From: Mermis nigrescens
Taxonomy: Eukaryota; Nematoda; Enoplea; Mermithida; Mermithidae
Direction of reading: 5' to 3'
DNA length: 64,000 nt
Assembly (NCBI GenBank): GCA_036768485.1
Contig: JAVLUZ010000145.1
Location: 20,276,706 to 20,340,705 of the forward strand
Shown here: piece by piece, positions 57,401-64,000 of the stretch
How positions within the stretch are numbered: the first letter of the stretch is position 1
How the letters are laid out: each line of letters begins with the position of its first letter
Program-made: the position numbers and the translations under genes
The notes under the pieces: generated by a model
The model's database searches: none
What the model was told of the DNA's origin: nothing
What the model saw: only the letters and a program-made list of their open reading frames with translations

Positions 57401-59917
57401 TCGTTTTAATTTAGATAAATTAATCTTTGATGTGAAATTAAAAAACCAGGAGAATCGAGTAAAAACTAAAAATAACAAATTTCTATTTTTTATAGTTTAT
57501 ATTTATTCAATAAGTAATTAATACTAATAATAAGTAATATTTGTTTGATATCTACTTTTGTGTCAGCAGGCTTCAATGTAATTTATATGTTTCTAATTTT
57601 GATTTTGATTCTTGAATGTGTGAAAGGGGTAATTATGTTTAATTATAATTACTAATTATATAATTAATTAATTATATAATTAATTATAATTAATTATATA
57701 ATTATGTAATAATTATTAATTAATCAGCTAATTATGCGTAAAATATCCCGTACCTTTCTTCGTTCAACGGTTTTGCTTTCATTATCTATTTATTATGCTT
57801 AAAATTGGCGATGTGGCAGATGATCTTGTATTTTTGGTCAAAATGGCCGGGAAGCACCCAAAAATGGCCTAAAATTCAAGTTTTTATCAAAAATTTGGGC
57901 GTTAAAAATAGCCTGTGTATTATTTTTTTATACGCTGCGCTAATTTTTTCGCAGCTTCTAGTCTTATGTGAGAGGATTCTGAATTTCATAAAATTACTTT
58001 ATTCAATTACACATTTAATTTAAATTTACCGTTTGTTTTAAATTTTGAATTAAAATCTAAATTTCTAGCTTTATTAAAATTTAGAATTAATTCCGGAATT
58101 CTGATTCTTTTTGGCCAAAAATATCAGTTCGTTTCTGGGAGTGTTTGTGAATTCTGGAGGGTCCAAACTCCCCCTGCAATCTTTGCTCACGCCTCTGTAG
58201 GTTCTTGGGTAATTTTGGTTTTCGTTTTTGATCGGAAGATCACCAACCCCAAAATATTAGGAAAGCGACTGATTAAAAAATGATTAGAATTTTAAAAAAT
58301 TATTCAAAGTTTAAAATTTTAAAATATTAGTACAAAGAACTTAACTTGATTTAAGCGATCCTAAAACTTAAATTATGTAAATATAGTGAGAGAACAATTT
58401 TTTTTAGAATAAAGAAAGAAAACTCAACAAATAAAGCTAAATCAAAAATTTATATATTTTGAATTTAAATTCAAAGTATTTAATTTAATTTGACTGATCC
58501 TAAAATTTAAACTACCGTAAGATGATAATTGTCTTAAAGGTACACAAACAAGATTTAAAAAATAGAGGATGAATAAAAAAAATGAATAAAAAAATTTAAA
58601 TTCAACAATTTAAATAAAAATAATTTAATTTAATTTAAGTGGTCCTAAAATTTAAGTTAAAGACATACAGTAAGTAAGCAACTAGACGCCTTGTGGCGTA
58701 GTGGTAAACACCGTTGCACCTGGTGCAGAAGGTTGACGGTTCGAACCCTACGTAATGCAACGAATTTTCTCTTCCTAAAACTCGTACATGAACACTTGGT
58801 AGTGACAGGCTGAAGGATGGCCGACTTTAAAGTTCGATTTCCTATCCGGACCTCCCGTGTCAAACCCCTATAAACCGGACATATTGACACGTTAAATGGG
58901 GAAGTTTTTAAGTAAGAAAACAACCATTCTACAGTATGACCTATGAATATCATATCAGGGTGACCTGGGCGCTATCGACGAGAAATACGACGTGGCGATT
59001 AGCACGGCTTGCGGACCTTTGGACAATATTGTGGTCGATTCGATTGACACGGCCCAAATTTGTGTCAATTTTCTCAAAAAGCGCAACGTAGGACAGGCGA
59101 CTTTTATCGGTTTGGACAAAATGGCCCGTTTTTCCGATTCTATGCACAGAATCAAAACGTACAATTAATTTTTAAAATTTTATTTGGCTTTTTCTCTAAG
59201 CTTGTAAAATTTTTAATTTTTTCTTTAGTTTGTTACATTTTGGCAAAATTATGTTTTTATATTTTTTTAAATCAATTTCACTCGTTGATATGTATATAAC
59301 ATATACATTAATTACTTTACACTCACTTTTTAAACAATTCGGACATTATGACTGCTAAACCGATCAGTTCAAAAAGATTCTTTGTTTCGGAGAAACAATA
59401 AACGATGATATTTTTAATGGTTTAAAGATTATATTTCTTCATACTTTACTTTACACTGGTCTATTCTACTCCAGTTTACACCAGCTCTAAATTATTGAAA
59501 TAGATGCTAACGTTCTTAGCCGATTTTCGCATCAAGGAATTCGTGCATTTCGCGTCAAACGTTTGTTATAGATTTATAGTACCCAAATTCTAAATGGCAG
59601 TTCGGTCTCTCGGGTTTAAAGTCGTCTAATGTTAAGTGGTGTTAAGTAATTTTTGCAAAATAAATCGCCGAATTTGTTCAATTATTTTTTTCGAATTAAT
59701 TTATAAAAAAACTTGATTTTTAGTCCCGAAAATGTGGCTCGTCTGTTCGATTTGATTCGAGTCAACGATCAGTCCATTTTGCCCGCCTTTTATTTCGCCC
59801 TCAGGGACACCCTGGTGTGCGACACCCTGGAGCAGGCCACCAGGATCGCCCTACCCAAGGATAGCTCGACGCGTTGGCGAGTGGTCACTCTGCAGGGACA
59901 CCTTATCGAGTCCTACG
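30296..59917 (+). CDS. SMC4: SMC4 (condensin ATPase subunit), partial, 10 internal exons
   Basis: SMC4 pairs with SMC2 to form the condensin core that compacts mitotic chromosomes in the nucleus. The ten exons join in frame to 466 codons. Visible residues 1-330 are heptad-rich, charged coiled coil, the first arm. From about residue 330 the hinge starts (GIIGRLGDLGAIDEKYDVAI, VDSIDTAQICVNFLKKRN, ATFIGLDKMA). The hinge-distal part then reads RLFDLIRV, AFYFALRDTLV and RWRVVTLQGHLIE, matching SMC4 rather than SMC1-3. Segment lengths match remembered vertebrate SMC4 closely, for example 26 residues in exon 5, so no middle exon seems missing. The N-terminal head with Walker A was not found upstream, and the C-terminal half with signature and Walker B is beyond the window. 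The gene lies tandem to the ABCC gene with no functional link implied. Confidence 0.96.
31100..31475. repeat. Family A repeat, diverged
   Basis: The order of shared words matches family A: GGAATTCTGGGG, GTTACGCGTCAAAGACATCG, CTCTATCTTTCTAGAGCATG and AATTCTGGGAGGGGTG. The ends are degraded. Confidence 0.7.
31950..32113. mobile_element. Family B MITE, copy 1
   Basis: This 164-bp element has terminal inverted repeats CAGGCACGTAGCTG and CAGCTACGTGCCTG. It is flanked by 8-bp target duplications ATCCTAAC and ATCCTAAG. The 8-bp duplication and the CAG start fit a non-autonomous hAT element. Confidence 0.9.
32731..32871 (+). CDS. SMC4: SMC4 exon b
   Basis: This 141-base exon encodes charged coiled coil (DKIKTEFADHEAKLKEVKLE and on to MEYKEAKG). 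It was recognised by continuous phase (2 in, 2 out), coding composition and position in the SMC4 arm. The acceptor is TTTAAG and the donor GTAATA. Sequence identity to other SMC4 proteins is low here, as is usual for the arm. Confidence 0.88.
32999..33154. mobile_element. Family B MITE, copy 2
   Basis: This 156-bp copy has CAGGCACG and CGTGCCTG ends and a perfect 8-bp target duplication TTGATAAC (32991-32998 and 33155-33162). Its interior is in the opposite orientation to copy 1. Confidence 0.92.
33939..34127. mobile_element. Family C MITE, copy 2
   Basis: This 189-bp copy has CAGGGGCGGATTTAGG and GGATCCGCCACTG ends and a perfect 8-bp target duplication ATTTGTAC (33931-33938 and 34128-34135). 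Confidence 0.93.
34255..34615. repeat. Decayed tandem repeat, unit about 50 bp
   Basis: About seven diverged units built around AAAAAGGCTATATAGCTAT followed by a T-rich and CTGAG/GACTC-type segment. Unit borders drift, so the count is approximate. Confidence 0.7.
34965..35152. mobile_element. Family C MITE, copy 3
   Basis: This 188-bp copy has a perfect 8-bp target duplication TCTAGGGG (34957-34964 and 35153-35160). It has the same ends and interior as copy 2, only 0.8 kb away. Confidence 0.93.
35877..36327. mobile_element. Family G hAT-like element, 451 bp
   Basis: Inverted ends CAGTGCTTTTTTGTAC and CAAAAAGCACTG are flanked by an 8-bp target duplication with one mismatch (GCCTGTAC and GCCTGTGC). 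The interior repeatedly carries the word TTTGTAC and its complement, plus the GGCGC hairpin. No open frame suggests a transposase. Confidence 0.88.
36693..37075. repeat. Family A repeat, diverged
   Basis: It contains GGATTCCGGGGTAGGGGG, the TTTTTCGGCGTTTTTGACG block and a closing CCGCCAGGATC, in family A order. Confidence 0.7.
40498..41086. mobile_element. Inverted-repeat DNA transposon remnant, 589 bp
   Basis: The ends CAGGGTGGCCCGTAAAAAGG and the complement of the right end (CAGGGCGGCCCATAAAAAAG) form inverted repeats that extend about 130 bp with mismatches. The left flank is TA, the right flank CA. No transposase frame is visible. Confidence 0.8.
44267..45157. mobile_element. Tandemly duplicated family A elements
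   Basis: Two units of 445-446 bp (44267-44711 and 44712-45157) lie head to tail. Each has a flank GTTAAGCCCCTAGTGAGCA and one family A element (44297-44711 and 44742-45157) with termini CATACATGCTC and GATCATGTATG. A third flank copy follows at 45158. The units are nearly identical, so the duplication is recent or an assembly artefact. Confidence 0.9.
45680..45830 (+). CDS. SMC4: SMC4 exon c
   Basis: This exon encodes 50 full codons of Glu/Lys/Ala-rich coiled coil (SSEECSKAAEEFQATFKLME and on to SIEAEKKK). The acceptor TTTTCAG is strong, and the exon enters in phase 2 and leaves in phase 0. The donor is GTATAC. Confidence 0.9.
45970..46166 (+). mobile_element. tRNA-derived SINE, copy 1
   Basis: The 5' part has a pol III A box (TGGCGTAGTGG) and a perfect B box (GGTTCGAACCC) about 40 bases apart, as in a tRNA. 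A non-tRNA tail follows. It is flanked by an 18-bp direct repeat with one mismatch (AGTGTAAATATAGTTTTA at 45952-45969 and again at 46167-46184), which fits target-primed retroposition. The tRNA stems do not pair well enough to call a functional tRNA. Confidence 0.88.
46740..47150. mobile_element. Family A MITE with 8-bp target duplication
   Basis: This 411-bp copy is in the opposite orientation to the pair at 44.3-45.2 kb. Termini CATACATGATC and GCATATATG are flanked by a perfect 8-bp duplication TCATTAAT (46732-46739 and 47151-47158), which fixes the element ends. Confidence 0.92.
47540..48115. repeat. Two family I repeats in opposite orientation
   Basis: The copy at 47540-47752 ends GGGGGATCCCCCATCC and CTGTTACATG. 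The copy at 47878-48115 starts with the complementary TGTAACAGG and carries the same blocks inverted. Confidence 0.75.
48122..48538. mobile_element. Family A MITE, inverted copy
   Basis: This roughly 417-bp copy is bounded by CATACATGC and CATGTATG, with an interior close to 46740-47150. No clear target duplication is visible. Confidence 0.85.
49238..49556. repeat. Family A repeat, diverged, inverted
   Basis: It contains the GGCGCTTCGCGCC hairpin and the block GCTCTAGAAAGATTAAGCAT seen in other copies, but is shorter and diverged. Confidence 0.75.
49622..49765 (+). CDS. SMC4: SMC4 exon d
   Basis: This exon encodes 48 residues of coiled coil, from LEELKSQPEKAKALVEELNG to KLRQATS. The length and the E-x-K-S-x-P-x-K pattern match vertebrate SMC4. 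The acceptor is ATCAG and the donor GTTTGT. Confidence 0.92.
49766..51132 (+). other. SMC4 intron d
   Basis: This 1367-bp intron has T-rich sequence with a duplicated block near 49880-50160 (TTTATATTTTTATAAATATT type) in its first half and the TATAA microsatellite in its second half. Confidence 0.7.
50739..51080. repeat. TATAA microsatellite
   Basis: About 340 bp of nearly uninterrupted TAATA pentamer repeats with occasional TAA or AAT slips. It ends about 50 bp before SMC4 exon e. Confidence 0.97.
51133..51210 (+). CDS. SMC4: SMC4 exon e
   Basis: This 26-residue exon ends in VNEARSK, a motif conserved in SMC4 at this point of the arm. The acceptor is CATTAG and the donor GTGACA. It follows a long TATAA microsatellite. 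Confidence 0.93.
51348..51469 (+). CDS. SMC4: SMC4 exon f
   Basis: This exon encodes LDIAKSEFELCVGGQKREND and KLQELKSRLEALVEGKAGKV, matching the S-E-L-D-I-Y and K-E-A-L segment of the SMC4 arm. The acceptor is TTAAG. The donor GTTAGT leaves it in phase 2. Confidence 0.92.
51634..51824. mobile_element. Family C MITE, copy 4, inverted
   Basis: This 191-bp copy starts CAGTGGCGGATCTAGG and ends TAAATCCGCCCCTG, opposite in orientation to copies 1-3. Flanks TATTTTGG and TATTTGGT are an imperfect target duplication. Confidence 0.9.
52762..52953. mobile_element. Family C MITE, copy 5
   Basis: This 192-bp copy has flanks GCGACTGA and GTGATTGA, an 8-bp duplication with two C-T differences. Confidence 0.9.
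53577..53979. repeat. Family A-like repeat with CATTACA ends
   Basis: The family A interior (TACGCGTTAAAACATCAT, GACGATGCTTTATC, GGCGCGAAGTGCCG) lies between CATTACAGGAATCC and GATTTTGTAATG. Confidence 0.7.
53985..54300. repeat. Family J repeat, copy 2, inverted
   Basis: It has TTTAGTCCATTTTGACTGC and GCCGGACAGTACCTGTCC, the complements of the copy 1 blocks, plus a GGCGCGAAACGCC hairpin variant. Confidence 0.8.
54629..55103. repeat. Family A repeat with a nested insertion
   Basis: This family A copy is split by a 74-bp element (54666-54739). Without the insertion its parts line up as GGGTTGAAA followed by TTTTAAAGTACCC. Confidence 0.75.
54666..54739. mobile_element. 74-bp palindrome-bearing element nested in a family A copy
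   Basis: It has perfect 10-bp inverted ends GTAGTAATGG and CCATTACTAC and a perfect 20-bp internal palindrome GCCTATGTTATAACATAGGC (54707-54726). Flanks GGTTGAAA and TGGTGAAA may be a diverged 8-bp duplication. A related copy lies near 27915. Confidence 0.8.
55255..55498. repeat. Family I repeat before SMC4 exon g
   Basis: It carries GGAGGTCGAAAATTTCCTAC and GACGACCGAGTTCGGG and ends CCCCCTGTTAAATGCG, 63 bp before the exon. Confidence 0.7.
55562..55670 (+). CDS. SMC4: SMC4 exon g
   Basis: This exon completes a Glu codon and encodes LLDKSRKELQQVERDLGETQ and RELKGVCAEEAEVSAK, a coiled coil. The acceptor is TTTGAG, a rare GAG type. The donor is GTAAGC, phase 0. Confidence 0.9.
56288..56419 (+). 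CDS. SMC4: SMC4 exon h, arm to hinge
   Basis: This exon encodes 44 residues. LRNDRAKMDEARSAL continues the coil, and VLQALLEEKRKGAIKGIIGRL enters the hinge. The last motif matches the family's G-I-x-G-R-L. The acceptor is TAAAG and the donor GTTTGT. Confidence 0.96.
56615..57465. repeat. Tandem array, unit about 180 bp, five copies
   Basis: Units begin near 56619, 56795, 56977, 57155 and 57338, each with GTGTAAAGCGTATTGTAAAC-like, GTGGTATCTCGTTT and TCTCAGGTGTGAAATGAAA segments. The spacing is 176-183 bp. A diverged sixth unit may follow at 57541-57610. Confidence 0.85.
57630..57730. repeat. AT-only palindromic simple repeat
   Basis: Interleaved TAATTA and ATTATATAATTAATT words make a self-complementary, AT-only stretch. 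Confidence 0.85.
58685..58909 (+). mobile_element. tRNA-derived SINE, copy 2
   Basis: This is the same family as the SINE at 45970: identical A and B boxes and a shared tail with GGACCTCCCGTGTCAAAC. It has an internal segment of about 40 bases that copy 1 lacks, and copy 1 has a short segment missing here. A shorter flanking repeat (AAGTAAG near 58672 and 58910) may be the target duplication. Confidence 0.85.
58959..59158 (+). CDS. SMC4: SMC4 exon i, hinge
   Basis: This exon encodes the hinge core: GDLGAIDEKYDVAIS, then VVDSIDTAQICVNFL and the diagnostic ATFIGLDKMA. The human family sequence has C-C-H/D-A-L-D where this protein has TACGPLDN. The acceptor is ATCAG and the donor GTACAA, phase 2. 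Confidence 0.98.
59724..59917 (+). CDS. SMC4: SMC4 exon j, hinge to second arm
   Basis: This exon encodes PENVARLFDLIRV, AFYFALRDTLV and RWRVVTLQGHLIESYG, matching SMC4 up to just before the expected T-M-T-G-G-G. It is GC-richer than the other exons. It ends in phase 1 with donor GTATAT. The next exon was not found up to 64000, so this last intron is at least 4.1 kb. Confidence 0.97.
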
Positions 59918-60090
59918 GTATATATGTGACGTATTAATATTTAAGAAATATAATTAGTTATAATTATTATAATATGCAATAAAAAAATTATTATTTCATT
60001 ATCTAATATTCAAGAAATATAATTAGTTACTAATTATTATAATATGTCGATAAAGATTATGATCATTTCATCAATCTTATTATTATCATA

Positions 60091-60850
60091 CCACTGTGTT
60101 TTTGTATTCGGCACAAGATTTTTCCCGACGTACAAAGACTTTCCGGGACCGTCTTTGTAAATGTACAAAGATTTTTGGGAAGACAAAAATTGCAAAAAAG
60201 GTCTGAAATTCGCAAAATTTTCGGCGCTTCACGCCGAAATGAGTCATTGTGTGTTCTATATACATACTTTATAATGGCAAAAATTGCATTTCAAAACGGA
60301 AAATGTCAAATTTTTTGATGCTTCGCGCCGTTTTAGGACGATTCTTAGTGATTTTTGCCCTTAGAGACCCAGAAATAAGCTAAAATACACTACCAAAAGT
60401 AGAACAACTCTGTTTTTTACCAGACTGAAATCGCTACTGTACCATACCATAGCACCCAAAAATTTATGTGTACAAAATGTACAACGATTTTTGGAAAGAC
60501 AAAAACTGTAAAACGGTGTGAAATTCCGAAAATTTTCGGCGCTTCGCGCCGAAATGAGCAATTGTTTGCCGTATATATCTTTCAAATAGCAGAATTTGCA
60601 TTTAGAATGTTAAAATGTCAAATTTTTCGGCGCTTCGCGCCGCTTTTGAGACGATTTTTAGTAATTTATGGCGTCAGAAACCCAGAGATTAGCTAGAATA
60701 CACTACCAAAGATCGAAAACCCTGTTTTACCACACTAAAATCGCTACTGTACTATATTACAGTACACAAAAATTTGCATGTACATAATGTACTAAAGACT
60801 TTTGAGGACCATCTTTGTACATGTACAAACGGACCTTGTACAAAAAAATG
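60091..60850. mobile_element. Family G element with internal duplication
   Basis: This is related to 35877-36327 in reverse orientation. It is longer because a block of about 310 bp (about 60160-60475) is repeated at about 60476-60830. The ends are CACTGTGTTTTTG and ACAAAAAAATGC, the right one degraded. Confidence 0.8.
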
Positions 60851-60870
60851 CCGTATGGTACTCGAGGCGG

Positions 60871-61551
60871 ATTACTGTAGCTCGATATGAGCTATTAATC
60901 CGTAAAACATAGATGTCTATGTACATAATTATGATTATTTTGATTTTTTAAAATTGTGTATGTACCTCATGGCGTAGTAAGTTTTGCATAAATCGAGGCG
61001 GACTAATGTAGCCGATGCGGTTAATACATAAAAATAGATTTAATTCTATATAATTATTAATTATTATAATAAAAATTGATCCACCTTATTACCTTATTAA
61101 TTTGTTAGTCGAGATGGATTACTGTAGCCAGATTGATCGCGGAGCTTATTGCCAGCCCTCAATGGGATTACTGTAGGTTTATTGACGATGTAACTGGTCT
61201 TACTCGTATTTTTTAAGAAATGCTCAGATTACTGTAGCTCAGCTCGAAGTGTTCTTGACGTTTTTAATTAAGAAAATTTGTTCAGAATGGAAATTTGATG
61301 ATTTTTAATTAAAAACTTCAAAAAATAATGAGTGTGCATATAGGCACTTAAAGCAAAGCATGGGTTACTGTAGCTATAAATAACATTTATCAAAGTTTTT
61401 ACTTTTTCATTCTCCAGTTTTCAGCTGAAAAACTTGGAAAATCTTGTAAAACTTCTAGATAATGGTATTATTGTTTAGTAAAAGTTTAAACACCGTTCAA
61501 ATTTCGCTTTACAAGATATATTGGTGTCTTATCGTCCTGGATTACTGTAAC
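60871..61551. repeat. Cluster of ATTACTGTAGC motifs
   Basis: Exact or one-off ATTACTGTAG words occur at about 60871, 61003, 61118, 61167, 61228, 61364 and 61541, with no shared flanks beyond a few bases. Another lies in inverse orientation near 62741. Their role is unknown. Confidence 0.75.
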
Positions 61552-62209
61552 CGATTTGTTGTCATTATGTATTATAATGATAGGCGTTCTAAGTTAATGG
61601 CGAGCCGATGGCTTAAAATCTTTTGCGACATTTTAAAAATCCCCGAATCGGTTGAAATAGCATGGGGTTATGTCATTCGAACGTTGCTTACTGTGCGTAA
61701 TATAAGTCCAGGATATTTATACATGTGTAAAGCTTCCATAAACTCGGTCTGCTTAGCTCATTTCATTTTGTAGCTAATTTATTTTTGCTTTTTTCTTTTT
61801 ATTGCCAGTTTAGCATCGTTGTGCTTTTCAGGGATTCGAAATGAACTAATTTTCATGAAAATGTAAATAAGTGCATTGTTATACTGTGAGTCATGGTGCA
61901 TATCACAAATTAATGTTGTAAATTTTTATATAAAAATTTCATTTACGTAATATATTTCATAATTTTTTCAATATGATGTTTTATTGTGAATTATTAATAA
62001 AGTTACTTTATAATACGTTTCATCAACACGATTTTCAAGGTTTCGTTTTGATTCGTTATTTTATTCCTCTTAACCAAGGACCGGTTTTAAGTTTAAGCGA
62101 TTAAAACTGCTAGAACGATTTTTATATACTGATCATACATGCACGTAGAGGGTGAGGGGGTATTACCCCTACCCCTATGTGCATGTATAGGGGGTGAGGA
62201 GCACACTTG

Positions 62210-62694
62210 GGCGTGGGGGGTTTGGGGGTACACATTGGTGTGGGGGTGATTTGGGGGGTATGCACCCCCAGAAGTTGAAATACCCCCCAGAAATCAAAAT
62301 ACCCCAGAATTCGGATTCTAAAATTTTTTTGCTTTTTTAGCGATTTTTTGATGCCATTGGATAGTGCTCAATGAGAAACGTCGAAAAATGGTGTTTTTTC
62401 GCCATACGACCACTTTTAAGACCATTTTTTGACCTTTGAAAATTCCCCCCAGAATTTTGGTGCTGCCCACCTATGTTTGAGAGGCATGCACTTCTCGAGA
62501 AATAAAACTACTCCCCCAGAATTCAGTTTTTATAATTTTTTGTTTTTATCCCGCAATTTTTTGATGCCAATGGATAGTGCTCGATGAGAAACGTCGAAAA
62601 ATGGTGTTTTTTCGCCGTACCACCATTTTTAGGGCCATTTTTTGACCTTTGAAAAATTTTGCACCCCCAGAATTTTGGTGCCGCCCACCTATGG
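62210..62694 (-). repeat. Two family D repeats, inverted
   Basis: Copies at about 62210-62474 and 62505-62694 carry the reverse complement of the family block (GATGCCAATGGATAGTGCTC) and end GCCCACCTATG. They are more alike than most copies. Confidence 0.85.
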
Positions 62695-62750
62695 TGAGGA
62701 GGTATTATTAGCGATTTCGAGATGATGAACGTTTTTTTGCATTACAGTAG

Positions 62751-62918
62751 CTCGCCACGAATGTTTACGTTTTAATATGCTCCATAGGATGATAGAGCTT
62801 GTTAAGGCTTATATGTTTAACACGTCGGTCGTGCGTGATCGGCAATAGGGCCGACGTGTTAAAGATATAACCCTAACAAGCTCTAGAAGCTTATTAAAGC
62901 GTAAACATTCGTGGCGAG
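62751..62918. repeat. Foldback hairpin
   Basis: Arms starting CTCGCCACGAATGTTTACG and ending CGTAAACATTCGTGGCGAG pair with mismatches over about 75 bp, around a 22-bp loop (62829-62850). The arm ends resemble those of the larger palindrome at 63371. Confidence 0.85.
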
Positions 62919-62934
62919 TGGTGTATTTTTGAGG

Positions 62935-63235
62935 TCAAAAGCAGTAAAGACGTCAAAGTTTTTCCTGCGCTTTGCGCCAAATTAGTTTTTTAAAGCACTT
63001 TTTACTCAAAAAGCGCCCAGGATTGATAAAGTTTTGCATTTTTTATTGTTAAAAGTGATATAGTGCAGTCAAAATGGACTAAAAATGCTTTTAAAATGCA
63101 GCATTACCACGAAAAAAGGTTTTATGGGCTATTTTGACCATTTTGATCGTTAAAACAGCAAAAAAATCGTGGAACGTAAATTTACTGTTTTGGATTTTCG
63201 GGATTTCAACCCCCCCCTCTCGACCCTGACCTTGT
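62935..63235. repeat. Family J repeat, copy 3
   Basis: It carries GAGGTCAAAAGCAGTAAAGA and GCAGTCAAAATGGACTAAAA and closely matches the complement of 53985-54250. Confidence 0.8.
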
Positions 63236-63370
63236 GCACCTATTATACTGATTGTCATTTTATCTTATAAAAAAGCATTTATTATCAAGTAAAATATTAA
63301 GAGTTTTCATGTTATTCCAGTATTGTCTTATTTTTAAATATTTACTATATTATGCATGTTTGTGCGCTTA

Positions 63371-63813
63371 CAGGCCATGAAACTTTACGCTTTAAGATGC
63401 TTCTAATAATCTTACGGCGAGCACTGCCGGTCGGCCGTTCTGGTCTAAGATGACCTAGTAAAATGGTCGCTTTAGAAAGCGCTAGAATGACACTAGATAT
63501 TCCTAGCACATCTCAATATGCCGCACGCAGCATTCTATTTTTAGCTATGGCGCGATGGATTGACTCTATTGTTGTATTCCGTTACCTTCTTCCTGCGTTA
63601 TCTCGGTCAAGCAACAATAGAGTAAATCCATCGCGCCATAGCTAAAAATAGAATGCTGCGTGCGGCATACTGAGATGTGCTAGGAATATCTAGTGTCATT
63701 CTAGCGCTTTCTAAACCGACCATTTTGCTAGGTCATCTTAGACCAGAACGGCCGACCGGCAGTGCTCGCCTTAAGATTATTAGAAGCATCTTAAAGCGTA
63801 AAGTTTCATGGCC
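63371..63813. repeat. Long near-perfect palindrome
   Basis: Two arms of about 200 bp (63371-63574 and 63612-63813) are almost exact reverse complements, around a 37-bp loop. The right flank CAGCACTG suggests that the full terminus was CAGTGCTGGCCATG, with part lost on the left. A hairpin of this size is hard to clone and sequence, so its presence is notable. Confidence 0.93.
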
Positions 63814-63834
63814 AGCACTGTAATATTCATGTAA

Positions 63835-64000
63835 GGCTCGAAGTTTTGGGCGGGATGGTCCCCGGCCATTTTTAGGGGAGGGAGGTAAATGATTTCCAAT
63901 TTTTGGACAAAAATGACCAAAAAATGCCTAAAAACGGCCACAAAATTCGATTCTTCCCTAAAATCGGGGAAGTCTAAAAATTTTCTGGTTCTGTGGGGAT
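63835..64000. repeat. Family I repeat, right-truncated by the window
   Basis: It has GCGGGATGGTCCCCGGCCAT and CTAAAAATTTTCTGGTTC in family I order. The end lies outside the window. Confidence 0.7.

Larger units (their letters stand above)
56420..58958 (+). other. SMC4 intron h
   Basis: This 2539-bp intron contains a tandem array of about 180-bp units (56615-57465), an AT-only palindromic stretch (about 57630-57730) and a SINE (58685-58909) ending about 50 bp before exon i. Confidence 0.75.
59918..64000 (+). other. SMC4 intron j, to window edge
   Basis: This intron extends beyond the window. It contains a duplicated hAT-like element (about 60091-60850), a cluster of ATTACTGTAGC motifs (60871-61551), two inverted family D copies, a foldback (62751-62918), a family J copy, a long palindrome (63371-63813) and the start of a family I copy at the right edge. 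Confidence 0.7.

Noticed and set aside
61462..61773. 103-codon frame as the next SMC4 exon or a small gene
   Set aside because: It lacks the expected T-M-T-G-G-G motif, has no heptad pattern and overlaps one of the ATTACTGTA words. No family is recognised.

Overview
This is an AT-rich, intron-rich animal nuclear window, probably from an invertebrate; the species cannot be named from sequence alone. It holds parts of two conserved, multi-exon, plus-strand genes set in a very dense field of short interspersed repeats. Exons were found by matching translated segments to remembered family motifs and checking splice phase. The joined exons of each gene stay in one frame across every junction listed.

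Region 1 (1-25207) is the 3' three quarters of an ABCC/MRP-type full ABC transporter. It has 22 exons in the window, 3429 coding bases and 1142 residues to the stop at 25205-25207. The first exons, encoding any TMD0 and the start of TMD1, lie left of the window. The visible protein runs rest of TMD1, NBD1, linker, TMD2, NBD2. Two junctions are non-canonical (AT donor at 1727; TG acceptor at 15878), and the NBD1 switch histidine is Asn.

Region 2 (25208-30295) has no recognisable coding exon and contains a 17-N assembly gap (28398-28414).

Region 3 (30296-64000) is the middle of SMC4, the condensin ATPase subunit. Ten exons give 466 codons covering most of the first coiled-coil arm and the first part of the hinge. 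The ATPase head exons that should precede 30296 were not found, and the gene runs off the right edge. Its introns are large (up to 12.8 kb) and repeat-filled.

The repeats include several MITE families with intact 8-bp target duplications (hAT-like), two tRNA-derived SINEs (one with an 18-bp target duplication), two long-inverted-repeat DNA transposon remnants, three foldback palindromes, a 17-bp minisatellite pair, a roughly 180-bp tandem array, a degenerate roughly 2-kb tandem array and a TATAA microsatellite. A 13-bp perfect hairpin (GGCGC-GAA-GCGCC) recurs exactly 11 times in several repeat families. I see no novel multigene system. The unusual material is in the splice junctions, the NBD1 substitution and the repeats.
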